Part shown: positions 54,379 to 64,000 of the stretch, piece by piece | How positions within the stretch are numbered: position 1 is the stretch's first letter | How the letters are laid out: each line of letters begins with the position of its first letter | Origin: Opisthorchis felineus | Taxonomy: Eukaryota > Platyhelminthes > Trematoda > Opisthorchiida > Opisthorchiidae | NCBI GenBank assembly: GCA_004794785.1 | Contig: SJOL01008686.1 | Span: 233,807 to 297,806 of the forward strand | Length of the DNA stretch: 64,000 nucleotides | Reading direction: 5' to 3' | Program-made: the position numbers and the translations under genes | Notes under the pieces: model-generated | Told to the model about the DNA's origin: nothing | The model's database searches: none | What the model saw: the letters and a program-made list of their open reading frames with translations, nothing else

Positions 54379-55421
54379 CTCTTGAAATTCTTCCAACAGA
54401 TAGGCTTGCCACAACGGTCGATTGATAAGCATCGGAAGCTGACTCAAAGATTGCACAACGGCTTCGACATTGATCGGGCAGGGTTGCTGATCTCTCGAAC
54501 CTGGTCCTGCAGCCCTGGGGTCGAACGCTTCCGAGGACGAGGATGATCGGTTCAGTTTTGGGACCCACCTGCTTTTAGAAAAGTTTGGTGGAAGGCAAGA
54601 TGGGGGAACTCGAACCACATGCTCCTCGATTCGGAAGGCCAAACACTCGCGCCACGCGTAGCCAGTTGAAAGACAGGTGAGACACTGAGTGAGACGTGAC
54701 AGGGTATCTGTTGGGGGTACCAGCGAATTGGCACGATGACGAAGTTGCTCTGAGTTGGTCCATTTATCCTGCTGTACGTTGGAACATCGGGGACTGGAAG
54801 CCAGAGAGGATGCTGCCGAAGAACGGTTCAACAAGCGGGAAGCGATGATTTCACGTAGTTTGGTCAACTGTAGGCCCGGCGAGCCGAACCGTAGACAAAT
54901 CACGATAACCGGTGCGTTTGAAGGGCTGTAAAGATGCGGACCGTTGGAGAGTGCCTCAGTGGATACTTTGGGTTGTTTTAGATCTAATGCGGGAAGCCAC
55001 CGAAGTTCAGCGGGAGTGAGGGGGCGTAGGGAAGGGTAGTGTGCATCGCGCAGGCACTGACAGACCTGATTTCTGTCTAAGTCACTCGCTCTCATACGAG
55101 AGACCATACCGATAATTGGATGCAGACTGCTCACCCTCATCTGTGGTCGATCGCACTGGCAACAGATGACTTGCACGAACCAACGAGCTGTCCAAACTCC
55201 GAGGCGACGGACAACACAGGCGAGGAGACAGAGGGGCAAAACGAGGGTGGAGAACAGTGTTGTGATAAAAATAGATACGGTAAGGAAGACGAAACTGGCA
55301 AGGCAAACGGTAAGCGCATTACGTTCCCGAGGATGAGTGATTGGTGGAAATGCACCGGGCGCGACCGTACAAGGCACATGAGCAACTGGTTCAATGGGCT
55401 TGCATTCGCCGTCTGTGTTGG
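54379..55421 (-). CDS. WSD1-like acyltransferase, exon 2 (membrane segment and first half of the core)
   Basis: Residues 21 (split) to 368. The acceptor is tcccctaaatttgtAG before 55421; the donor is CAAGAG|GTAAGG (phase 0). A strongly hydrophobic stretch at residues 56-91 (ALTVCLASFVFLTVSIFITT, then LPLCLLACVV) predicts an N-terminal membrane anchor, usual for animal WSD1-like proteins. The core starts with APVIVICLRFGSPGLQLTKL and LREIIASRLL, then YAWRECLAFRIEEHVVRVP (Y-x-W-x-x-x-x-F-x-i-x-x-H-V) and LINRPLWQAYLLEEF (the R-P-L-W motif, residues 355-358). These define the WS/DGAT acyltransferase family, which transfers acyl groups to fatty alcohols or diacylglycerol. The Ser-rich loops are longer than usual. 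Confidence 0.88.
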
Positions 55422-55838
55422 CTACAAATTTAGGGGAAGGTAGGGAAGAGAGTGGGTATTGAGAAGCAATAGAAGAGTTGGCATGTGAGTGAACAGGTTC
55501 AACGGGTGAGCCGTTCCAAAAATTTCAAAATCTTCTAGACTGCATAGGAGTGGAGATAGTATTGTCACCCTACACTTGGAAGCAGCGATGGGGACTCGAC
55601 AAAGGACGGGTTTGGAAAAAGCGGCACTAAAACCAGTATGCACCGGCTGCTCAGCAGTCGCTCGCGACCACGGGGGAAATTACCCAGTAAGGTAAAAAAA
55701 AGGCTGACTGTGACGAAGGGGCGATGATACTCCACATGCGTCTGGTGTGCACAAAAGTATCGACAATTAGACAACTTCCTGAATCGGCACTCGACTGTTA
55801 TCATTGGTTCCCTGCAGGGTCTCCCAAGAACACCTTAC
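55422..55838 (-). other. intron between acyltransferase exons 1 and 2
   Basis: 417 bases, donor GTAAGG at 55838, acceptor ...tttgtAG at 55423-55422. A second pyrimidine-rich acceptor near 55545 (ctccactcctatgcAG) would bring a stop codon into frame and is probably not used for the coding form. Confidence 0.75.
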
Positions 55839-55899
55839 AGACCGGCAGTCTTCTAGGTGACACTGTTGAGTCAAAGGAATCCGGAGCAACCCGCAACAT
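55839..55899 (-). CDS. WSD1-like acyltransferase, exon 1 (start)
   Basis: A 61-base first coding exon, MLRVAPDSFDSTVSPRRLPV plus one base. I chose this start because the ATG at 55899 is preceded in frame by TAA (tgg-atg context, stop two codons upstream), the donor TCT|GTAAGG is strong, and its phase 1 end joins exon 2 as T|CC (Ser), opening the frame that leads into the membrane segment. No signal peptide is visible in these 20 residues. The 5' UTR and promoter were not recognised. Confidence 0.65.
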
Positions 55900-57669
55900 C
55901 CATTACGTTCTGTCGGAATTTCGAGCTGAAGATTCAAGGGAAACTTTTGGTTCGGCTTTAACAACCTGAAGGCTTCATTCACTGGTCACCGATCCCTCCT
56001 CGAATCTCCATCATAAGGGCAGCAAGACGTTCTCGAGTTAATTTAAGGCTCGATCTCTGGTCGCCCGTTGTACTCGACGAAAATCATGCATCAATAAATT
56101 ATGGAAGTCTGATCCACAAAAATGGCTTTCAAACCGCGTGCTCTTGGTCAGCTAACATACGATGCTCGACAGTGGTGCTGGCGTCGACGACAATGATAAC
56201 GGTGACTGATTGGCGAATCTCAATCAGATGTGTCTTCGCAATGTCAACTTAGGCTGTAGAGAGAAAGAAGCCTGGTCATACATCATAACCCAGCTCGCTT
56301 TCCGGATATCCAGCGAACCTGGTGCAATGGCTTACTGTGTGCATAGCCTGGAAGTTACACTCAATTACGTTAATGGAGTTGGGTGGTAGTTTACAGTTGT
56401 TTTTACACTGTACGGTTATCTACGTCAATTAGAGCGAACGCCAAAGACATGGCAAGTGATATTTACTTGTTTTCACCACAGCCCCCATAGACAGAAGCTC
56501 TGAAGACCAGAAGGATGTGTTCTATCTATCCGGACCAAGTTGTCTGACCAAGATTACGGGATTTGGCCATTCTGTCCGTTGAATGAAAACAATCATTACA
56601 ATTGCGGCTACCGGCGTTTCCAGCCAATCTAATCCGTAATGTTTGTCGCTTATTTGAATACCCGTGTCCGCCAAACCAGATCTGTACAAGCATGGTTGGG
56701 TGGCCGATTTGGTGTCAACGCCCACCGTAGAGACTATGGGAAGCGCGTTGCCTAGCAACAATTTGCAGCATGAATGACTGCACCGAGCATTTTGACATCC
56801 AACAAACGGAAACCAAGCATGCCCCCAAGTGAATCATATGATGATAAGTCATCACCAGTAGCCTTTAATCAAAGAATGCCGTTGCTTCCGGGGCACCCGA
56901 CTGTACTGTTGTACATACTCAATCGACAGCCATCAGGTTGACTGAAGTTTTCTCGGAGCAGCGTTTCAATAAACACATTCCTTCTACTTTCAAGCACCTC
57001 TTCTCACTTAACTCACCACAATGCCGCACACAGATCACTCTCCCTTTATGGGTCCCACCAGTACGAATGCCTTTTCTTATCTCCTTGAGCCATCTCCAGC
57101 AGCAATGCCCGAGTGTCCATCTGTAGTGACGACCTCCGACACATCGGAATCATTTTTTTCGGACCCGCAAACTCGGTACACTTAGTCACCTCTGATGTTC
57201 GCACCCCGAAGAAGACGGAAGAACAAGCTAGTCCTGATCGTAGGTTAGATTCCCTCTACCTTATCAGAAACGAGAATCAAGGATATAAGCACCGTTACTG
57301 GAACGCCTACCATTTTCCTGTCTGACCACGCCCAGCTGCGCAGCTCTGGGGATGCAGAGGCTGGATATGGAGACTGTTTGTGTCTACTTACGCTTTAGGC
57401 AGACCGTATCTCGGAATCTGTCGTAAACAGTTGTTATGACTTTCTAGATGACTTTTAACGACGGACTACAACTTCAGATGTTATTTTGGCCACTGGTGAC
57501 ACGAATATGTTGATAAACATGTTTTCAGTGAAATCATAATGGATAAAAGTGGGCGTTGGTCCTCGGTAGAGTGCCTTTGGACTACTGGGTTGAGTAAATG
57601 GAAAAACACTTAAATTGGACACCTGCTACACTCTATTTGGATTGCCGGTCTGTAGCAGAAATGTGAACT
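55900..57669. other. region upstream of the acyltransferase gene
   Basis: Should include its promoter, but no TATA or initiator element stands out. Minus frame 56761-56522 is open without motif. Nothing else recognised. Confidence 0.4.
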
Positions 57670-58830
57670 ATGAAACAAAATCTCCTTTCTGGTCTTGACG
57701 GCCTTCCATCTGTTATTTTAGAGGGCAACATGAAGTCCTCAGTCCGTGCTCGTCCAAGCTATTCGTATCTATCTAAGAGAAACAGACCACCCGAGACAAC
57801 TCACGTGAGTCCACAATGGTGCTCGCCTTCAGCAAGGGTACACACAATGAATTTGGTAACCAAGATGTTGTTAGTCTGACTCCCGTTGTAACGAGACTTC
57901 TAGTGTCAATGACCCCCTATCGTCTTTCGGCACCACATAAGATCCTAACCAGTCGGCAACGAGCGAGATTTAGAAGTGTTTGCTGCTGCACTGACCATAT
58001 CTCTGTCAGGGATCGAAGCGATGCCGTGTTTCTAGGTGGTCCACAATACGGGTGTTTCCTGGCCTTAAGGACTGGTCTCAGGCTGTATATCACCCAGCTC
58101 TTTCGATCAACATCAGAAATCAGAACATCAGAAATCCGTGAACATAATCCATTTTATACAGTCAACTAGCTTTGGGCATGTTAACTGTAGAGGGAGCATT
58201 TCAAAAGTTTTTCTGCAAAGGGTGGTGTTCGACAGACAGGTCTACTCTTCATTCACGTTCATATATTGGGAGGAAGACTGAAGTCTTCTAATCCCAGGGG
58301 TTGGAAGAATTTCCTATGATAATCCTGCAGATCTGCAGTGCGCAGACGACACTGCTCTCATCCGTAAAGTCCATGAGAATGTGGAACTGTTATCATAGCT
58401 TTCTTCAACACAATAGTAAATCTACCAAGTGTAGATTCATCTTTCAGAATCTGCAGCTTCCGAGCATGCTTACTGGAATTCAAGAAGTACTGGAACTTGT
58501 GAAGACTATTGGATATCTCGGTAGGTGGATTAACTGTGACAGAAGTGTGCCTGATGAAGTCAATACGTGAATCGCGAAGACCCGAATCACGCGTTCCCCA
58601 GCTGGCATTATCTGTGGGTTCAAAAGGGCGTACCATTGAGTCTCAAGGGTTATGAGTACCATGCTACAATGCTGGCTGTGCTACTATGTAGTTGCGCAGA
58701 ATAGCCCCGACTATCCAAGGTGTCTTCAGGTCTTATCACATCACAGAACCATTGCTTGTATCAGATGGTGTCAGCGATTTCGTAACGAGATAATAGGAAA
58801 AGAGGTCTTGGTTGCGTAGCCGATAGCTCA
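57670..58830 (+). mobile_element. RTE-like LINE, RT to C-terminal region, decayed
   Basis: Plus frames in succession: GLDGLPSVILEG (from GPDGLP), LTPVVTRLLVS, then a damaged G-F-R-P-G-R-G-C-I-D-H-I stretch readable as CCCTDHISV, ADDTAL near 58340, VLELVKTIGYLGRWINCDRS with VPDEVNTR, and a C-terminal W-C-x-R-F-R-N-E-I-I near 58770. Internal gaps show deletions. Confidence 0.7.
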
Positions 58831-58870
58831 GTCGGCTGGAATGACAGCATGCAGGTGCACTCAGTTGTGC
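58823..58870 (+). repeat. tRNA-like A-box sequence, possible SINE head
   Basis: The sequence agccgatagctcagtcggct looks like the 5' arm and A box of a tRNA, but no B box or cloverleaf follows. A similar orphan head with a B-box-like gcattcgaatc is at 59484-59560. Both are probably fragments of tRNA-derived SINEs of another subfamily. Confidence 0.35.
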
Positions 58871-60205
58871 TGTAGGCTGACAACAATGACTTGACGGAAA
58901 CGCAAGCTTGCAATGAATACATGGCTATTGCATGTAAAGTTACAGTATGTCTGGCACTGTTGAAGATTATACAACCCTGAAGAACAAACTTAACTCTTCG
59001 GACCATCTAGCTGTGGGATACTGCAAGAAAAGCGTTCGGCCTGAAGTTTTGGTTGCATAGTAGCGGCGGCCTGTATGTAGATTTTTGTCAAATAGTGTAC
59101 ATAACTCACGTAACCCTAGGTCAAATGACTATAAGGAAAGTCTGGATCAGAATATGAATTAAGCGCTCCTCCGCAGACGCCCGAGAACTTGGACAATTGC
59201 GTCGTATTTGAAACCGGGCACGCTTATCAGGCGTTCAGCTGATTCATATGTGGAGAGCAAGAATGAAATACTCTAATCTCAAAGCATCTGCTTGTTGTTT
59301 TCCTCAATCACAACTCTCGGTGCTATTTTAGGAGTTCTGCAACTACTTTGGCTGTAAGGCCGATTTGCACTACTAGAAAAAAAGTCACGTGGGAGGTCAC
59401 CACTGGAGAAACTAGCCAAGGCCGGATCACGTGACATGAGCTATGCAATTAAAGGATGGTGGAGGGAGTGGATCCAAATTACTGAACAGCCGCTCATGGT
59501 CGAATGGTACAGCGCTCGCCCACTAACCGGAAAGTTGTGCATTCGAATCACCCTAGAGATTCGTAAGACGTGCATTACTGATGAATCCAAACACGAGTGA
59601 AACAGGCGTTCAGTGCTCCTGGAATTCTCAACCCAGATTGACTTCATTTGCAGGATGAAATTCCAATCGAAATTAGCAACTTATTTTGATAGACCGTAGT
59701 TCGTAGGTTCAAGCATACTCTGTAGATCGAGTATTAACTTACACAATCATAAGGTGGTTGCGTGTTGAGGTGTTCCACGACGAATGGGCTTATGATCATG
59801 TGATCGTGGCGAACTAGTAGAGTTCAGTTATCAATTTGACTACAGCACATTGTTCTTCGGTAATGTACTGACACAACCTGGTAGACAGGGGCTATTATTT
59901 CCAGGTAATGTGACGGAAAAGACAAACCGGTATAATTTGGGTGATGGAAACACTGCACAGTATGCGTTGTTTGCATGGGCTATTTCCATCGTAAAGGTCA
60001 TCTTCAAACAGGCTTAAATTGTATGAAAGGGGGGAAACGAGGAAAATCGTTCTCTTGTGTCAACATTATTCTCCAAAGGGGAAGCGTTCTAACTGGCTTT
60101 CAAGGACACCTTGTGGTGGGAATCTATACCCACAGCTCGTGAATTACTGGTGCCGATCCCCATATTTTTGAATTCTTAGTAAATAGCTGCCTCTCGAGCG
60201 GTACA
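58871..60205. other. unassigned sequence
   Basis: No protein motif or clear repeat match apart from the tRNA-like fragment at 59484-59560. Confidence 0.35.
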
Positions 60206-60319
60206 TCATATCTCGATTTGTCGTTCCAGCTGCAACGTGTGACGAATCCGGACAAAATTACGGAGAAAAAATCGGATTTTCCCCATCGATTGGTTGTTGT
60301 CGTACAGAGTCGCCTGCAG
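60206..60319 (-). CDS. possible terminal exon of another minus-strand gene, unidentified
   Basis: After a good acceptor (attcatgtttatgctttcAG) the minus strand reads LQATLYDNNQSMGKIRFFL then RNFVRIRHTLQLERQIEI and stops at 60208-60206. The reading looks protein-like (amphipathic, basic). The fragment M-x-K-I-R-F-x-L-R-x-F-x-R-x-R resembles the helix of GINS subunit SLD5, but the stop follows too soon for that protein, so I give no name. No upstream exon or poly(A) signal was found. Confidence 0.3.
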   Translation of the reverse strand: MQATLYDNNQSMGKIRFFLRNFVRIRHTLQLERQIEI

Positions 60320-63300
60320 CTGAAAGCATAAACATGAATTAATACCTGCACCTGTTCTCGTATGTTACGTCATCCTAGTTGGCGGTGCCGGGAGGAGTGC
60401 CTAACCAAAACACAATGGAGGAGGGTGCTGGTATCGAATGGATGGATAGCTACAAAGTAAGAGAGAGAAAACTAGCCGAATGATCGCGCCAGGTTAATCA
60501 GATCTCGCGTGCGATGATGTGAACTATGACTGAGGGATGCGCAAAAAAACCGGGAGGTAAATGGAAGCACCCAGACGTATGAATACCTGCAGGTGCACAT
60601 ACACACAAGGGGCAGTAGGGTCTTGTACAAATCGACAACGGAGCGTGCGGACAACAACAACCATAACAGGTGCTGTTAATGCGGCGTTTTGATGCTTAAC
60701 CGACATGGAAATGGGCGCGAATGGAAGGGTGTAGTATACTGAATACCGGACTTGCCATATGTGAGGTGCAAATGAGTAGCGGGAAACGTCCTTTCGGGAC
60801 ATGGATTCAACTGGGTTGTATGAAAACGATTAAAATTTTATCTTGCACGAAGACCTCAAAGCGCTCCAACTCAATATGGATTAGTGTGCCAGGTAGATCA
60901 AACCCTGCCCGGCACTCTCAGCATTGATCGTTCTAATCTGGGGTCCGAGATACGCTTTAACAATAGATTTAAAATTTTGGTACAGAGTTTGGAGCAGAGT
61001 GTGACTCTTAATGTGGCTCATAAAACGGGGATGAAGGAAATCACGGAAAGTCGTTAAGGTTTGTCTACCAGAGTGCGTTCCGCTTGAATCAGTCTCTATG
61101 CCTGACTGGTATATGGTAGGTCGTCTACTGGAAGCGCGATGGAAAGTCGGCTGTAATTACATGAATTACGTGGGTTTCGTCAAGCGTCACCCTGATCCAA
61201 AGACTATTTGCCTAGGCGAGACTTATTCTCCCAATCATGAGTGTGTGTGTGCGGGGGGGGGGGACAAAAAGACACGGTCTTAGTCAAGTTGGTGTGTGAC
61301 ATCTGTCAGATTGCGGAGCTAAAGATTCATCCAACCGGTGACTGGAGATCCTCAGAGATATGAATAAACCGTGAAGTAAGTGGTACTCTTGTATTCAATC
61401 AAGCAGCGCCACTTCTTAAATTCGCTCCTCTTGTTTCGTGTTCTACATATTGTCGCTATTCCCTCATGTGTCGTTTTCTCTGTTGGTGGCCACCACGTTC
61501 ATGAACACAGCTCAAGATTGAAAAAAACGAGCAACGAGCGGAGCGGAGGATAATCAAAATGGACTTGTACTGGCATGAACTCGTAGTCGTGACAATAGCT
61601 GACTCACGCCATACCAGCACGGTGACGGTGTAATGCGATTACGCGTGTACGTGACAGCGACATCTAGGTTGACCCCTCGCCGAATACATTGCAACCACTG
61701 GCTTATTGTCAGCAAGTTGTAACGCAGTGACGCTGTGAATGGTTGCTGAAAGCGCGCATTTGCATGTCATGCTATCAAACATGAATCTCCCTAGTGAGTG
61801 CCAGTTCAAGCAGATAAAACGGTGTATAATGTAAAGGTTTTTATTTTCAAAACTGGTGACATCCGAGAGCCGGGGGTCTTTGATTATTACTGACCTAGAC
61901 GCATAGTGAGAAGGCGGCGAGATCCGGAAACATTGTCACAACCTATCACACCGATCATATCCATTCCGGCAATGAAGTTTATGATGGTTTGGAAACCTGT
62001 TGCGTAGGAACGATCTCGAAATCGTCAAACAAACATTGGCTCCCACACCATGTCATTTTCATCTCAGCGGGCAACCGAAAACCTGACTAAGTATGACTAA
62101 GAGATAAATGGAACAGCTTGGTCTCCGCGTGGTCTAGGGAATCCGTGGCTGGAATCTACACAGGATTCCGTTTTGTGCAGATTTGCCGACCGACGCGCCT
62201 GGTCATCGTGTACTTGAGACATTTCTGAAGCCGATTACTCATATAAGAGAATATGTCACAGTAAGCAGCAGTGCGTGACAACATGCACAAAATCAAGCTA
62301 GAAGAACTCAGTTAATTGGCTGGATAAAAGTGTTGCCAGCCGCTGAAACTGTGAAAAAGTACGTGAACCTATTCACTGAGTACATGGTGTTTTCAGGTGG
62401 TTCACCAATGAATCCATGTTGCATGCAATCCGGCACCATTCCGAACACGGATATAACCACTTCAACAAGAGAATTTGAAGCTTTCGTTGGACTACAAGAG
62501 GACCACCGTATCCAAGAGCATAGTTATTCGGGGGATCACTTATTCAGTGAACAGTTTGCAATCATGATGATAAAAAACAGTACCGTGGATTCGCTATCAT
62601 GGAATCAAAGGACAACTACAATTTGATACCTAAACAGACACGCAAGAGCAGATCCATTTGTGAGACTGAGAACCATATTCGAGACATTTGCTGCGTAAAT
62701 TCGCAAACCCGTATTTTGCTTACTAGAAGCAGGTGATCAATGTCATTGATACACGTACATGCCGAATAAGCCTTGCAAGTAAGATATTGATGCTGTACAA
62801 CATATCGTCGCTTTTCATGCGCACAGACAAAAACGGAGGAACAAACGCACCTTACCTGCACATGTAGTACTAACCCTTACAGGAAGGCTGATGCCCTATG
62901 GGCATGATATGATGGCCGATAATTTTTGAAAGCCAACCCTCGATTATTACCTCAAACGGTTCAGTCAAAACTATTGAAGCGTTGAAACCACATGAAAGAG
63001 TTTCTTACAGTGTCTCACAGCAAGATTGACTTATCACACTGAAGATGCTCGTTCAGGCAACGGACAATTACAGTTTAGAAAATATGTGCGTGACCTGGCC
63101 GCCTCTAATGCACGGGCGTATTGCAAAGAAGTACTACGCATGAAAATGAGTCCGAAGTGCTCCATAATGATCCTGATGATGAAGCAACTGATCCAAATAT
63201 AGGCCGCACACTTAGAGCTATATCCAGTGACTCGTGCTGTCTGTGTGGAAGCAAATGGGCACTAAACAACATTATCCAACGGAGTATGTTCCAACTCAGT

Positions 63301-63549
63301 GTATTTTTCCAAAAACGAAGTCTAAGCATATATAGTGTGGGAGAAACGGTACATGGGGGTGGATTCCACCACTATTTTCAATGAGCCCAAATAGAAGGCG
63401 ACCACTTACAGTAAGAAAACCTTTTCGTATTCTGTACTTTTCGCACACACCACTTGTCGTGGTCTCTTTTCGGGATCCAGATAAGTCGCCTGTTGATGGA
63501 CCTCCGTGCAGTGTCAGGCCTTTGTCATCGTCAAATGCCTTTTTTCGAT
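60320..63549. other. unassigned sequence with a few open frames
   Basis: Contains a short GT run followed by a G12 run near 61240-61263. Plus frames 62330-62626 (98 codons) and 63121-63384 (87 codons; acidic DPDDEATDPNIG then CCLCGSKWALNN) are open and could be exon pieces, but no splice pairing or family is evident. Confidence 0.35.
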
Positions 63550-63772
63550 GTGCACTCGAGACAGCTCAGCGGTTAAGGCGCGAGACTTCTGAGTGAAGGG
63601 TCCGTGGTTCGAACCCAACCCCGGCACCCGTGTTAGTTCGGGCAACCTGGCAGTATCTCAACCCTCGCGTCTCCTGTGATTTGCACGGCGACTGTGCACC
63701 GAAAGGGGGCCACACCTGAACGACCACCACCACCACTATTATTATTATTATTATTATTATCATTATTATTAT
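63550..63772 (+). mobile_element. tRNA-derived SINE with ATT-repeat tail
   Basis: A box cagctcagcggttaaggcg, B box ggttcgaaccca, body with cgggcaacctggcagtatct, end ccacacctgaac, then (cac)n and (att)n to 63772. It is full length. The tail shows that mobilisation in this family used a trinucleotide-rich 3' end as in RTE LINEs, suggesting RTE machinery moves the SINE. Confidence 0.9.
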
Positions 63773-64000
63773 TTCACGTCAATCCTTTCGGTGCTTATTT
63801 TTATCGGAACTTCTAGCAGATGGTTGGTTGAGGAGCGGAACTGTGATTCACTATCGATCAAACTAGCTCCTACCAAAGCGTGCTCGCAGTCCGTGCAGAC
63901 TCCGTGGAAAGCTTAACTACTGGGTAAACTCGGCACGCGTGGATGAATCCAACGGCAGAAAGTCGGATCTGGAGAAATTATGCGGTCGTTCAAGGATTCT
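63773..64000. other. no recognisable feature
   Basis: Window end; nothing identified. Confidence 0.4.

Noticed and set aside
55377..55380. GTG at 55377 or nearby ATG as the start of the acyltransferase
   Set aside because: GTG is not a usual animal start and the nearby ATG is out of frame; a 61-base exon at 55899-55839 with an upstream stop and a matching phase gives a proper start.
60206..60319. Naming the exon-like segment SLD5 (GINS4)
   Set aside because: Only about ten residues resemble one helix, and a stop follows where the real protein would continue for over 100 residues.
62800..62860. Donor-like GTAAGG with a K-V-R-L-F-L-R reading similar to the 60.3-kb exon
   Set aside because: The reading stays open for only a few codons and the similarity is too short to trust.
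1..64000. CRISPR arrays, bacterial operons, phage modules or viral genes
   Set aside because: None seen. Repeats are interspersed retroelements and microsatellites, and the genes have spliceosomal introns.

Overview
The window is animal nuclear DNA. Genes are split by spliceosomal introns, intergenic and intronic space is full of decayed retroelements, and there are no bacterial-style operons. The best match is a trematode flatworm (a liver- or lung-fluke type genome). Evidence for this is tRNA-derived SINEs whose heads carry A and B boxes, many RTE-like LINE copies ending in (TGA)n, a CsRn1-like Ty3/gypsy remnant with a CX2CX4HX4C zinc-knuckle pair, and hammerhead-ribozyme-like repeats of the sort known from flatworms. 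The species call is inference.

Two host genes can be assembled exon by exon, and they converge tail to tail. (1) Plus strand, about 4.2-15.5 kb: small nuclear ribonucleoprotein Sm D1. Its first coding exon is only 14 nt long, a 9.7-kb intron follows, then two exons (Sm fold; RG-rich tail) and an AATAAA signal. The three exons join in frame to 124 residues. (2) Minus strand, 55.9 down to 17.4 kb: a wax-ester-synthase/DGAT-type O-acyltransferase (WSD1-like, with the DUF1298 C-terminal half). I assembled eight exons with matching phases into a 1550-residue protein. It has an N-terminal membrane segment, an acyltransferase core whose HHxxxDG motif reads HAALSDD, and an unusual C-terminal extension of about 460 residues.

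Layout: 0-4.2 kb holds CR1-like LINE 3' ends. 4.25-13.97 kb is Sm D1 intron 1, holding a minus-strand gypsy remnant (4.27-7.76 kb) split by a SINE with target-site duplication, then RTE fragments and a second SINE with a perfect 13-bp duplication. 15.6-17.4 kb lies between the converging genes. 17.4-55.9 kb is the acyltransferase gene, whose introns hold three copies of a repeat carrying a hammerhead-ribozyme-like motif (25.4, 30.1 and 34.1 kb), SINE pieces, a nearly intact RTE-like LINE (41.1-43.9 kb), further RTE copies, and two copies of another repeat of about 400 bp (37.7 and 48.1 kb). 55.9-64 kb is upstream of that gene and holds a plus-strand RTE remnant, an exon-like segment at 60.2-60.3 kb and a SINE at 63.55 kb.

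The most notable items are the hammerhead-like repeat family, the degenerate active-site motif and long tail of the acyltransferase, and the micro-exon plus giant intron of Sm D1. All similarity calls come from reading motifs by eye; no database search was run.
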